From JBGCDD01 sp045105075 (GTDB lineage Bacteria > Pseudomonadota > Alphaproteobacteria > Rhodobacterales > Rhodobacteraceae): a stretch of 16,361 nucleotides of DNA. Each line of letters starts with the position of its first letter. The stretch's first letter is position 1. Below are positions 7,171 through 14,853 of this stretch, piece by piece. The DNA lies in assembly GCA_045105075.1 (NCBI GenBank), contig JBGCDD010000227.1, positions 1 to 16,361 on the forward strand. Direction: 5' to 3'. A program made the translations under genes and the position numbers. The notes beneath the pieces are model-generated. The model was not told the origin of the DNA and did not search any database. It worked only from the letters and a program-made list of their open reading frames with translations.

Positions 7171-8736
7171 ATGTCTGATCTGTCTTCTCCCGCTTCATCT
7201 TCCGGGTCTGCCGCGTCGCAGGCTGTTGTCATTGGCGCAGGTCTTGGTGGTTTGGCCGCGGCCATGCGGCTGGGCGCCAAGGGTTATCACGTCACTGTTC
7301 TGGACCGGCTTGATCGCGCTGGCGGGCGTGGATCGTCGATCACCCAAGACGGGCATCGCTTTGATCTGGGGCCGACCATTGTGACGGTGCCGATGGTGTT
7401 TGAAAAACTGTGGCGCGATTGCGGGCGTGATTTTCGCGCCGATGTCGATTTGCGCCCGATGGACCCGTTCTATGAAATCCGCTGGCCCGATGGCACAAAA
7501 TTCCGCGCGCATTCCGATGACAAACGCATGTTTGCCGAGGTTGAAAAGCTGAGCCCCGGAGATCTGAAGGGCTATAAGAAGTTCCTGAAAGACAGCCACA
7601 AACGATATGTTGTGGGCTTTGAGGGCATGGTCGCCAAGCCGATGCACCGCGCCTGGGAGACAATCAAAGTGCTGCCGCTGTTTGCGTTGCTGCGTGCGGA
7701 TCGTTCGATCTATGCCCATGCGGCGAGCCGTGTGAAGGACGAAAAACTGCGCATGGCGCTGTCGTTTCACCCGCTGTTTATTGGCGGTGATCCGACCCAT
7801 GTGACCTCGATGTACGCGCTGGTTGCGCATCTGGAAAAAGAATACGGCGTGCATTATGCCATGGGCGGCGTTCAGGCGATTGCCGATGCTATGGCCGATG
7901 TGGTGCGCGATCAGGGCGGTGTGATTCGCCATGAAACCGAGGCCGATGAGATTCTGATCAAAGGTGGTGCGGCGCGCGGTGTGCGTTTGAGTGATGGTCA
8001 GGTGCTGGACGCCGATGTGGTCGTCAGCAACGCAGATTCGGGCCACACCTACGACCATTTGCTGCGCAATCATCGCAAACGGCGCTGGACCCCGGCGAAA
8101 CTGGCGCGGCGGCGTTGGTCCATGGGGCTCTATGTTTGGTATTTTGGCACCAAAGGCACGGCGGGCAAATGGGACGATTTGGGGCACCATACCATTCTGA
8201 ATGGCCCGCGTTTCAATGGATTGCTGCGCGATATCTTCATGAAGGGCAAACTGGCTGACGACATGAGCCTGTACATCCACCGCCCTGCCTTGACCGATCC
8301 AAGCGTTGCGCCGACGGGTGATGATACGTTTTACGTGCTCTCGCCGGTGCCGCATCTGGGCTGGAAAAACGCGGTGGATTGGCAAAAAGAAGAGCCGATC
8401 TATCGCGAAAAAGTTGCCAAACAGCTGGAAACCGTGATGCCGGGCTTCCGTGATCATATCTCGACCGAGACGGTGTTTACGCCGGAAACCTTCCGCGACC
8501 GGTATCTTTCGCCGCATGGCTGTGGGTTTTCGATCGAGCCGCGGATTTTGCAAAGCGCCTGGTTTCGCCCGCATAACGTGAGCGAAGAGGCGAAGGGTCT
8601 GTATCTGGCGGGAGCGGGCACGCATCCCGGCGCCGGACTGCCCGGAGTTGTGTCCAGTGCCGAAGTACTGGCCAAAATGGTGCCTGATGCACCGAAACGG
8701 GCGCAGATGCCCGAACCCAGATTGGCGGCAGAATAA
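7171..8736 (+). CDS. crtI: Phytoene desaturase CrtI
   Basis: 521 residues from ATG 7171. This FAD-dependent enzyme introduces three or four double bases-conjugating desaturations into 15-cis-phytoene, giving neurosporene or lycopene; with crtA, C, D and F present, a neurosporene-forming Rhodobacter-type enzyme is likely, but the step number cannot be read from sequence. A dinucleotide-binding motif AVVIGAGLGGLAAAMRLG begins at residue 18, followed by GGRGSS. The C-terminal FAD/substrate block GLYLAGAGTHPGAGLPG is intact. The frame extends upstream to a GTG at 7123, but that start has no ribosome binding site and would read through the PpsR-like site. ATG 7171 also lacks a clear Shine-Dalgarno, which fits a leaderless message. 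Its TAA overlaps the crtB ATG (TAATG). Confidence 0.95.
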   Translation: MSDLSSPASSSGSAASQAVVIGAGLGGLAAAMRLGAKGYHVTVLDRLDRAGGRGSSITQDGHRFDLGPTIVTVPMVFEKLWRDCGRDFRADVDLRPMDPFYEIRWPDGTKFRAHSDDKRMFAEVEKLSPGDLKGYKKFLKDSHKRYVVGFEGMVAKPMHRAWETIKVLPLFALLRADRSIYAHAASRVKDEKLRMALSFHPLFIGGDPTHVTSMYALVAHLEKEYGVHYAMGGVQAIADAMADVVRDQGGVIRHETEADEILIKGGAARGVRLSDGQVLDADVVVSNADSGHTYDHLLRNHRKRRWTPAKLARRRWSMGLYVWYFGTKGTAGKWDDLGHHTILNGPRFNGLLRDIFMKGKLADDMSLYIHRPALTDPSVAPTGDDTFYVLSPVPHLGWKNAVDWQKEEPIYREKVAKQLETVMPGFRDHISTETVFTPETFRDRYLSPHGCGFSIEPRILQSAWFRPHNVSEEAKGLYLAGAGTHPGAGLPGVVSSAEVLAKMVPDAPKRAQMPEPRLAAE

Positions 8737-9758
8737 TGCGAGCAGATGACCTAGAACATTGTCGCGCGGTGATCCGCACCGGCAGCTTGTCGTTTCATGC
8801 GGCGTCAAAACTGTTGCCCGCTCAAGTGCGCGACCCTGCCTTGGCCCTGTACGCGTTTTGCCGTTTGGCCGATGACGAGGTCGACGAGGGCGATAACAAG
8901 GCCCGCGCGGTGCTGTCGTTGCGCGACCGTTTGGATCAGGCCTATGCCGGGACGCCGCGCAATGCGCCCGAAGACCGGGCGTTCACCAGCATCATCGAAG
9001 AGTTCGACATGCCTCGCGCCCTGCCCGAAGCGCTGCTGGAAGGGCTGGCTTGGGATGCATCGGAGCGTCGCTATGACACTTTGTCGGGCGTGCGTGACTA
9101 CTCGGCCCGTGTGGCCAGCGCGGTGGGGGCAATGATGTGCGTTTTGATGCGGGTGCGTGACGCTGATGCACTGGCGCGCGCCTGTGATCTGGGTGTGGCA
9201 ATGCAGTTGACCAATATCGCCCGCGACGTGGGTGAAGATGCGCGCGCCGGACGGATCTATTTGCCGTTGGACTGGCTGGAAGACGCCCGGATGCGCCCAG
9301 AAGATCTTTTGAACGCAGACCACGCGACGCCAGCGGTGCGCAAGATGGTTGTCCGACTCTTGCACGAGGCGAGGCGGCTCTATTTGCGCTCAGAAGCGGG
9401 GATTCCCGCGCTGCCTCGATCAGCGCGGATGGGGATTTTCGCGGCCCGCTATATTTACGCAGGAATTGGCAAATCGGTGGCGCGCAATGGGCATGATTCG
9501 ATCACCCGACGCGCGCGCACTTCGACCCGGCAAAAGCTGGGCTGGATGAGCCTTGCAGCATCGCGCGCGGCAGGCAGTCTGATCATTCCACGCTCTCCGG
9601 TGATTTACGCCCGCCCGCTGGAAGAAGTGAGCTTTCTGGTAGAGGCCGCAGCCCGTCCCGATGGGCGCGAAAAAGGGCGCACAGCTGCGATGCTGGATGT
9701 GCTGGCCGACCTCAAGGCGCGTGACTCGGGCGAGCACAACCCCTATCAGCCGATCTAG
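8736..9758 (+). CDS. crtB: Phytoene synthase CrtB
   Basis: 340 residues, typical length. It condenses two GGPP molecules head to head to phytoene, the first committed carotenoid step. The first aspartate-rich motif is D46-D47-E48-V49-D50 within YAFCRLADDEVDEGDN. The second is NIARDVGEDARAGRIYLP, with D164 and D168; both bind the Mg-diphosphates. ATG 8736 shares its first base with the crtI TAA (TAATG), so translation is coupled to crtI. A 30-nt gap separates it from tspO, and all three genes are likely one transcript. Confidence 0.96.
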   Translation: MRADDLEHCRAVIRTGSLSFHAASKLLPAQVRDPALALYAFCRLADDEVDEGDNKARAVLSLRDRLDQAYAGTPRNAPEDRAFTSIIEEFDMPRALPEALLEGLAWDASERRYDTLSGVRDYSARVASAVGAMMCVLMRVRDADALARACDLGVAMQLTNIARDVGEDARAGRIYLPLDWLEDARMRPEDLLNADHATPAVRKMVVRLLHEARRLYLRSEAGIPALPRSARMGIFAARYIYAGIGKSVARNGHDSITRRARTSTRQKLGWMSLAASRAAGSLIIPRSPVIYARPLEEVSFLVEAAARPDGREKGRTAAMLDVLADLKARDSGEHNPYQPI

Positions 9759-9788
9759 AACAACTCTGAACTCAAAGGTGGTGCGCAC

Positions 9789-10268
9789 GTGGACTGGATG
9801 TATTTTGCGATGTTTCTGGTCACATGTGGTGCCGCAGCGGCGACCGGTGCGATGTTTCCGCCGGGGCCTTGGTACGCCAACTTGAACAAACCGAACTGGG
9901 TGCCGCCCAATTGGGTGTTCCCGGTGGTCTGGACATCGATCTATTTGCTGATCTCATTTGCGGGCGCGCGCGTTGCGATGATGGACGGCAACACACTGGC
10001 GCTGGTGTTTTGGGGCATGCAGGGTGCGTTCAGCACGCTGTGGACGCCGGTGTTCTTTGGCCTCAGGCGCATGTCTGGCGCGTTGCCGGTGATGGCCGTG
10101 TTGTGGCTGTCGGTGTTGGGCGCGACGCTCAGCCATTGGCAGGTGGACATGTGGGCCGGGCTGGCCTTTGCGCCCTACCTGCTGTGGGTCACTGTCGCGG
10201 CGGCGTTGAACGTGGCGATGGTGCGGCTGAACCCGGATGTCAAACCGGTCCAGATCGAACAGCTTTAA
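9789..10268 (+). CDS. tspO: Tryptophan-rich sensory protein TspO (CrtK)
   Basis: 159 residues, a full-length TspO/MBR (peripheral benzodiazepine receptor) family member with five predicted membrane helices. The conserved features NLNKPNWVPPNWVFPVVWTS, NTLWTPVFFG-like (here STLWTPVFFG) and WAGLAFAPYLLWVTVAAALN are all visible. In Rhodobacter, TspO binds porphyrins and acts as an oxygen-linked negative modulator of photosynthesis gene expression, working in concert with the PpsR regulon. GTG 9789 is preceded by AAAGGTGG (9774-9781), 7 nt away; the internal ATG at 9798 lacks this support. It is the last gene of crtI-crtB-tspO. Its TAA overlaps the crtC TAA on the opposite strand at TTAA 10265-10268. 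Confidence 0.95.
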   Translation: MDWMYFAMFLVTCGAAAATGAMFPPGPWYANLNKPNWVPPNWVFPVVWTSIYLLISFAGARVAMMDGNTLALVFWGMQGAFSTLWTPVFFGLRRMSGALPVMAVLWLSVLGATLSHWQVDMWAGLAFAPYLLWVTVAAALNVAMVRLNPDVKPVQIEQL

Positions 10269-11179
10269 TCGAACGACCAACCTTTGCGGCGTGGCACCCG
10301 GACTGCCAGCATTGGCTTGAGCAAAGGCGAAGCGAACCGGTCCAGATCCAGCGCTTCGTGCACGCCGGTCAGGGTTTGTCCGTCGATCACCGTTTCCACA
10401 GCAGCGCGGCAATAAAATGGTGCGTCCAGCATCGCCTTGACCTGGCGCGGTGTGGTGCCCGGATCGGCGCGGGTTTCGCGGCGCACTTGCCACAAGGACC
10501 GCGCCATTTTGGTGCTGGGTGGGGCTGGCACATGGCGCGCGGTTCCATCCGGGTCAAAGGCAATTGCGGCCTCTAGTGCGGTGCCATCGCGCCGGGTTGC
10601 GTCATAAAAACAAAGCGATCCACCCGCAGGCGTTGGATAGCGTCCCCATGTCCAATAGTCGAAATCTTGCTCCAACGCGCGGGTGCCAAAGTTCGCATCG
10701 AAATACCCGTGTCCGTCCCATTGCCACCCCGGTGCGTCCAGTTCGACACTGATGCGCGCGGTGGGGGCAAACGGGCGCCAGATGTGGCTGCCGTTTTGGG
10801 TCAGCGGTAATTCAACGCCTGTCACAGCTGTGGGTGTCAGGGTGATCTGGCCGCGCACGCGGGTGATCATTGGCGGTGCACCGATTTCGTTGATGTCGAT
10901 GACCAGCTTGTCACCTTCCCAGCGCATCGAGGACGGTCCAACGGTCAGTTCATCGCGGCTTTGGCGCAGCGCGGGGGTGCCCCGGTCGGTCATGGTGAAA
11001 CGCCCGCCTGCGCCATAGGTGGCGACATTGATGCAACAGTGGTTTTGCGGCGACTTGCGCCCGGACCATTTGTACCAGGGCGAAAAGACCGAGCCTATGA
11101 AACCGATAACCGAGACGGCTTTGGTTCCGTCGTCGCTGATCCCGTCAACGTACCACCAGGCATAGCCGTTGGACGCCAC
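10265..11179 (-). CDS. crtC: Carotenoid 1,2-hydratase CrtC (hydroxyneurosporene synthase)
   Basis: 304 residues from the GTG at 11179. CrtC hydrates the terminal double bond of acyclic carotenoids, turning neurosporene into 1-hydroxyneurosporene (and relatives). Family signatures are NGYAWWYVDGISDDG near the N-terminus, IGFIGSVFSPWYKW, HCCINVATYG, MTDRG, and GHGYFDANFGTRALEQDFDYWTWGRYP in the C-terminal half. The frame is open far upstream, but that part is a shadow of the crtD C-terminal FAD block; GTG 11179 is the only conventional start near the conserved region, with no strong ribosome binding site, so the exact start is uncertain. The preceding in-frame residues FDLD look family-like, hence initiation slightly upstream at a rare codon cannot be excluded. 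It overlaps crtD by 85 bp. Confidence 0.88.
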   Translation of the reverse strand: MASNGYAWWYVDGISDDGTKAVSVIGFIGSVFSPWYKWSGRKSPQNHCCINVATYGAGGRFTMTDRGTPALRQSRDELTVGPSSMRWEGDKLVIDINEIGAPPMITRVRGQITLTPTAVTGVELPLTQNGSHIWRPFAPTARISVELDAPGWQWDGHGYFDANFGTRALEQDFDYWTWGRYPTPAGGSLCFYDATRRDGTALEAAIAFDPDGTARHVPAPPSTKMARSLWQVRRETRADPGTTPRQVKAMLDAPFYCRAAVETVIDGQTLTGVHEALDLDRFASPLLKPMLAVRVPRRKGWSFD

Positions 11180-12654
11180 GTCGAGGTCAAAGGCAGGTCG
11201 TTCAAGATCGCTTCGGCCGCGTGCCGCGCGGAGAGTGTCGCCATCGGCACCCCCGCTCCCGGATGCGCTCCGCCGCCCACCAGATACAGGCCCGCCACTT
11301 TGCTGCGCGCCGTCGGGCGTTTCAACGCCGCCGTCATCCCGTGGGGCGAGCGCCCGTAAAGCGCGCCCTGACTGGCCGGAAACAGGTGATGGAACTCGGT
11401 TGGTGTTGTCAGCGCGTTCAGTCCAGGCACTGGGTCGAAAGTCAGACCGAAAAGGGCCAGCCTGCGGAAAATCTGTGTCAGACATTGTTGTTTTTCCTGA
11501 TCTGTTGGGTTTGCGCCGGGCGGAGCATTCATGATCAGCTCGAAGCGTTCGGGCTGTTCTGTGCTGCGCGGACCGGATCGATCCTGGGCGCAAAGGTAAA
11601 GTGTGGCGTCTTCGGGTATGTGCCCGGCGGCCAACGCGTCAAACTCGCCGCGCAGGGTTTCGCCGAAAAACACGTTGTGATGGGACAGGGATGGCCCGGT
11701 GACACGTGCCGCAAAGGCCAGCACACAGGCCGACAGGCTGCGCGGCTCAACACCTTGGGGGGGCACCGCAGATTTTGGCATGGCGCCCAATGTTCCTGTG
11801 CTCAGCGCACGGGGATCGCCATTGAACACAACCAGATCGGCGCGGTATTGCCGGTCGGGCGTGGTCACCGTGAAATCGCCGTTGCTGCCCGAAACATCGG
11901 TCACATCGGTGTCGCAAATGACACGCGCGCCGCGTTGCTGGGCCAGACGCGCGATGGCTTTGGGAAGGCGCGTCAACCCGCCGGGGACCTGCCACACACC
12001 TGCGGCTTCGGCATGGGCGATCAACCCCAAAAGCGCCGGTGATTGGAACGGCGAGCCGCCCACATAGGTCGCATAGCGCCCATAAAGCTGTGCCAGCCGA
12101 GCATCGCCAAACTGTTGGCGCAGGTGTTGGGCCAACGTGCGATGCGGCGCCATCGCTTTGATCAGCGACGGATTGCGCATCACCACACGGGTCAGATCAG
12201 ATTGGCGGGGTTGCGCGGCCTGCATCATCGGCCCGTCAAAAGCGGCAAACAACTGCGCAATCGAGGCCGCGAACTTGCGGTAATCGCTGGCCGAGGCTTC
12301 GCCAAAGGCGTGCGCGATATTGGTGGCGCTTATGTTGGTGTCGGCAGACAAATCCAACTGAGTGCCATCGGGCCAGAAATGACGCGCCAGAACTTGCAAA
12401 GGTTCAAGACGCACATGATCCGACAGGGTTTCGCCCACATCGGCAAACAGTTGTTCGAACACCGCGCGCAGGGTCAGCACAGTGGGGCCAGCATCCACCG
12501 GTCCTGCGACCGAGTCAAATGCGCGGATCTTGCCGCCCACGTGGCTGTGACGTTCCAGAACGGTCACGTCCAGACCGGCATGGGCCAAACGCAAAGCGGC
12601 GGCCAAACCGCCAATTCCGGCACCGATGACAATGGCTTTGGGCTGTGAAGGCAT
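11095..12654 (-). CDS. crtD: Hydroxyneurosporene (methoxyneurosporene) desaturase CrtD
   Basis: 519 residues, somewhat longer than the usual length of about 495. CrtD is a CrtI-family FAD dehydrogenase that inserts the C-3,4 double bond in 1-hydroxy/methoxyneurosporene on the way to spheroidene. The N-terminal motif AIVIGAGIGGLAAALRLA begins at residue 8, followed by VGGKIRAF. The C-terminal block GLYLVGGGAHPGAGVPMATLS is intact. The extra length is a low-complexity C-terminal tail (about 30 residues, ending SRLSVS) that lies over the start of crtC in a different frame. ATG 12654 is the only sensible start and has only a weak GAGAT-like ribosome binding site. It leads the crtD-crtC unit, divergent from crtE. 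Confidence 0.94.
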   Translation of the reverse strand: MPSQPKAIVIGAGIGGLAAALRLAHAGLDVTVLERHSHVGGKIRAFDSVAGPVDAGPTVLTLRAVFEQLFADVGETLSDHVRLEPLQVLARHFWPDGTQLDLSADTNISATNIAHAFGEASASDYRKFAASIAQLFAAFDGPMMQAAQPRQSDLTRVVMRNPSLIKAMAPHRTLAQHLRQQFGDARLAQLYGRYATYVGGSPFQSPALLGLIAHAEAAGVWQVPGGLTRLPKAIARLAQQRGARVICDTDVTDVSGSNGDFTVTTPDRQYRADLVVFNGDPRALSTGTLGAMPKSAVPPQGVEPRSLSACVLAFAARVTGPSLSHHNVFFGETLRGEFDALAAGHIPEDATLYLCAQDRSGPRSTEQPERFELIMNAPPGANPTDQEKQQCLTQIFRRLALFGLTFDPVPGLNALTTPTEFHHLFPASQGALYGRSPHGMTAALKRPTARSKVAGLYLVGGGAHPGAGVPMATLSARHAAEAILNDLPLTSTWRPTAMPGGTLTGSATTEPKPSRLSVS

Positions 12655-12703
12655 AAGGATCTCAAGTGTTGTTCAAGCTGATTGTTGACTCAGAGCGCGA
12701 ATG

Positions 12704-12721
12704 TGTCCAGTCTAGTTTACA
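12704..12721. promoter_or_regulatory. PpsR/CrtJ palindrome 1, crtD-crtE region
   Basis: TGTCCAGTCTAGTTTACA matches TGT-N12-ACA exactly. It lies in the 114-bp divergent crtD-crtE region, 6 bp from a second palindrome. From this position it could control either gene. The candidate -35 TTTACA for crtE (12716-12721) lies within it. Confidence 0.83.
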
Positions 12722-12732
12722 TCACAATGTAA
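12717..12732. repeat. Inverted repeat bridging the two crtD-crtE PpsR sites
   Basis: TTACAT (12717-12722) and ATGTAA (12727-12732) form a perfect inverted repeat around CACA. It is built from the right half of palindrome 1 and the left half of palindrome 2. It may be a by-product of two adjacent TGT-N12-ACA sites, or a further binding arrangement. Confidence 0.6.
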
Positions 12733-12745
12733 TTTTTTAATTACA
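12728..12745. promoter_or_regulatory. PpsR/CrtJ palindrome 2, crtD-crtE region
   Basis: TGTAATTTTTTAATTACA fits TGT-N12-ACA exactly, with an AT-only centre and TGTA/TACA halves rather than TGTC/GACA. It lies 23 bp upstream of the crtE ATG. The AT-rich core could also be the -10 region of crtE (for example TTTAAT), but no -10/-35 pair with standard spacing stands out. Confidence 0.78.
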
Positions 12746-12768
12746 CACACGGACGCGGAGGAGCGCCT

Positions 12769-13650
12769 ATGGACCTGTCTCACCGGATAGAAAACGCGAT
12801 GTCGCATGCGATTGGGCTGGGGCAGGGGGGCACACCGCCGTCGCGTTTGGCCTCGGCTTTGGACTATGCTGTGACCCCGGGTGGTGCGCGGATCCGACCT
12901 ACAATTTTGCTCAGCGTGGCCAGTGCCTGCGGTGATGATCAGCCAAAAATCGCTGATGCCGCCGCCTGCGCGCTGGAGCTGATCCATTGCGCGTCGCTGG
13001 TGCATGACGATCTGCCCTGTTTTGACGATGCCGACATTCGGCGCGGCAAACCATCGGTGCACAAAGCCTACTCCGAGCCTTTGGCGGTGCTGGCGGGCGA
13101 CAGTCTTATCGTGATGGCGTTTGAAGTTTTGGCGCGGGTGGCCGATCTGGACCCGATGCGCTCGGCCAAACTGGTTATGACGCTGGCGCAACGCACCGGC
13201 ATGCCCGGTGGCATTTGCGCGGGTCAGGGTTGGGAAAGCGAAGCCAACGTCGATCTGGGCGCCTATCACCGTGCCAAAACTGGCGCATTGTTTATTGCGG
13301 CTACGCAAATGGGCGCGCTGGCGGCTGGTCAAGACGCGGAGCCCTGGGAAGAACTTGGCATGCGCATCGGAGAAGCCTTCCAGGTCGCTGATGACCTGCG
13401 CGATGCGCTTTATGATGCTGATTCACTGGGCAAGCCCGCCGGTCAGGATGAATTGCACGGACGGCCCAATGCGGTGTCGTCTCTGGGTGTGCAGGGTGCG
13501 GTTGCGCGGCTCAAGGATATTCTGGGCGGCGCGATTGCTTCGATCCCCTCTTGCCCAGGCGAGGCGATGTTGGCCAAAATGGTGCAGGCGCAAGCCCAGC
13601 GTCTGGCGCCGATGGCCACGAAAACCAAACCTGCGGTGCCCGGCGAATAA
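12769..13650 (+). CDS. crtE: Geranylgeranyl diphosphate synthase CrtE
   Basis: 293 residues. This trans-prenyltransferase extends FPP with IPP to GGPP, the precursor of both carotenoids and the bacteriochlorophyll phytyl/geranylgeranyl tail. The first aspartate-rich motif is D80-D81-L-P-C-F-D86 in LVHDDLPCFDDADIRRGKP (the DDx4D form of bacterial type enzymes). The second is D208-D209-L-R-D212 in FQVADDLRD. GGARIRPTILL is the conserved IPP-binding region. ATG 12769 is preceded by GGAGGAG (12757-12763) at 5 nt, a strong ribosome binding site. Its TAA overlaps the crtF ATG (TAATG). Expression is presumably driven from the PpsR-controlled crtD-crtE region. Confidence 0.95.
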   Translation: MDLSHRIENAMSHAIGLGQGGTPPSRLASALDYAVTPGGARIRPTILLSVASACGDDQPKIADAAACALELIHCASLVHDDLPCFDDADIRRGKPSVHKAYSEPLAVLAGDSLIVMAFEVLARVADLDPMRSAKLVMTLAQRTGMPGGICAGQGWESEANVDLGAYHRAKTGALFIAATQMGALAAGQDAEPWEELGMRIGEAFQVADDLRDALYDADSLGKPAGQDELHGRPNAVSSLGVQGAVARLKDILGGAIASIPSCPGEAMLAKMVQAQAQRLAPMATKTKPAVPGE

Positions 13651-14810
13651 TGGCGTCGCTGGATCAAACGGGCGCGCCGCAACCCGACATGTCGCACCGC
13701 CCGGGGTCGTCCTGGTCGGGCGCGCTGAACCGGCTGTTCGCCTCGCGCAAGTTTCAAAAATGGGCCGCTTCCGTTCCGTTTGTCCGGGGCTTTGTGCGCC
13801 GTGACGGCGAGGCGATGTTTGATCTGGTTGCCGGGTTTTGTCACAGCCAGGTGCTGATGGCCTTGGTCGAATTCGACATTCTGGATCAGTTGATGGAGCA
13901 AGAGGCCAGCGTCGAGGCTTTGGCCCTGCGCTCTAACGTTCCAGCCGACCGGATGCGGGTTTTGCTGCGCGCTGGTGTCGCGCTCAAGCTGCTGGTGCTG
14001 CGTCGCAACGGAGATTGCGCGCTAAGCCGTAAGGGTGCGGCGCTGACCGGCGTGCCCGGCTTGGGTGAAATGATCCGTCATCACCGTGTGTTTTATCGTG
14101 ACTTGCAGGATCCGGTGGCGTTTTTCCGCGAAGGTGGCAAGACCGAGCTGGCCGCGTTCTGGCCCTATGTGTTTGGTGCCGCGCAAGCCGAAGATCCTGA
14201 TATTGCCGCGACTTACTCGGATCTTATGGCGCAAAGTCAGGCGCTTGTGGCCGATGATACCCTGCGCGCTGTGTCGTTGAAGCCGGTCAAACGGCTGATG
14301 GATGTGGGCGGAGGAACCGGCGCGTTCCTGACTGCGGCGGCGCAGGCCTGGCCGCATCTGGACCTGTGCCTGTTCGATCTGCCTGCGGTCGTCAGCGGTG
14401 CCGAGGAACGGTTCAGTTCCGAATCGATTCGTGGCCGGGTTGAGATCCTTCCCGGTTCCTTCCGCGACGATCCGATTCCAACCGGGGCGGATATGATCTC
14501 GCTTGTGCGGGTGCTGTACGATCATTCTGACAGTACTGTTCTCGATCTGCTGCGCGCGGTTTACACCGCATTGCCACCCGGCGGGCAGCTGCTGGTGTCC
14601 GAACCCATGACCGGTGGTGATCAACCCGAGCGTGCAGGTGACGCCTATTTCGCGCTTTATACTATGGCGATGGGCACCGGGCGCACCCGGTCGGCCCGCG
14701 AAATCGAAGCGCTGTGTGTGCAGGCCGGTTTCGAAAATCTGCGCCATTATCCTGCGCCGCGTCCGTTTGTGACCCGAGTGCTGACAGCGCGTCGTCCAAA
14801 TTCGAACTAA
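13650..14810 (+). CDS. crtF: Demethylspheroidene O-methyltransferase CrtF
   Basis: 386 residues from ATG 13650, close to the family length of about 390. It transfers a methyl group from S-adenosylmethionine to the C-1 hydroxyl of demethylspheroidene, giving spheroidene. An N-terminal dimerisation/winged-helix part (HSQVLMALVEFDILDQL, then ALRSNVPADRMRVLLRAGVAL) precedes the class I SAM-binding motif LMDVGGGTGAFL (D218 to G224). Later acidic and LVSEPM motifs fit plant/bacterial O-methyltransferases. The frame extends back to an ATG at 13551 inside crtE, but the TAATG junction at 13650 is the expected start and avoids a 100-bp overlap. It is the second gene of crtE-crtF; an internal promoter for bchC follows. 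Confidence 0.94.
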   Translation: MASLDQTGAPQPDMSHRPGSSWSGALNRLFASRKFQKWAASVPFVRGFVRRDGEAMFDLVAGFCHSQVLMALVEFDILDQLMEQEASVEALALRSNVPADRMRVLLRAGVALKLLVLRRNGDCALSRKGAALTGVPGLGEMIRHHRVFYRDLQDPVAFFREGGKTELAAFWPYVFGAAQAEDPDIAATYSDLMAQSQALVADDTLRAVSLKPVKRLMDVGGGTGAFLTAAAQAWPHLDLCLFDLPAVVSGAEERFSSESIRGRVEILPGSFRDDPIPTGADMISLVRVLYDHSDSTVLDLLRAVYTALPPGGQLLVSEPMTGGDQPERAGDAYFALYTMAMGTGRTRSAREIEALCVQAGFENLRHYPAPRPFVTRVLTARRPNSN

Positions 14811-14813
14811 ATG

Positions 14814-14831
14814 TGTCAATCAACATTGACA
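14814..14831. promoter_or_regulatory. PpsR/CrtJ palindrome 1, bchC promoter
   Basis: TGTCAATCAACATTGACA is an exact TGT-N12-ACA match with full TGTC/GACA halves. It lies just after the crtF stop. Its right half contains the candidate bchC -35 TTGACA (14826-14831). Confidence 0.88.
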
Positions 14832-14853
14832 GAATCTGATGTAACACTAAACT
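14826..14853 (+). promoter_or_regulatory. Candidate sigma-70 promoter of bchC
   Basis: A consensus -35 TTGACA (14826-14831) is followed after 16 bp by TAAACT (14848-14853, 4 of 6 against TATAAT). Predicted transcription starts near 14860, giving a leader of about 60 nt before the GTG at 14923. Both hexamers lie under the two PpsR palindromes, the classical arrangement for repression by occlusion. This promoter allows bchC-bchX and downstream genes to be transcribed separately from crtEF. Confidence 0.7.

Noticed and set aside
7195..8808. 537-residue open frame antisense to crtI
   Set aside because: It mirrors crtI in a GC-rich codon context, has no recognisable domain and crosses the crtI/crtB junction; crtI is unambiguous.
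11180..11593. Longer N-terminal extension of crtC
   Set aside because: The sequence is the shadow of the conserved FAD-binding block of crtD and is low-complexity; nothing in it looks like CrtC.
13551..13649. Longer crtF start inside crtE
   Set aside because: The extension translates the crtE C-terminus out of frame; the TAATG junction at 13650 and the family length favour the shorter protein.
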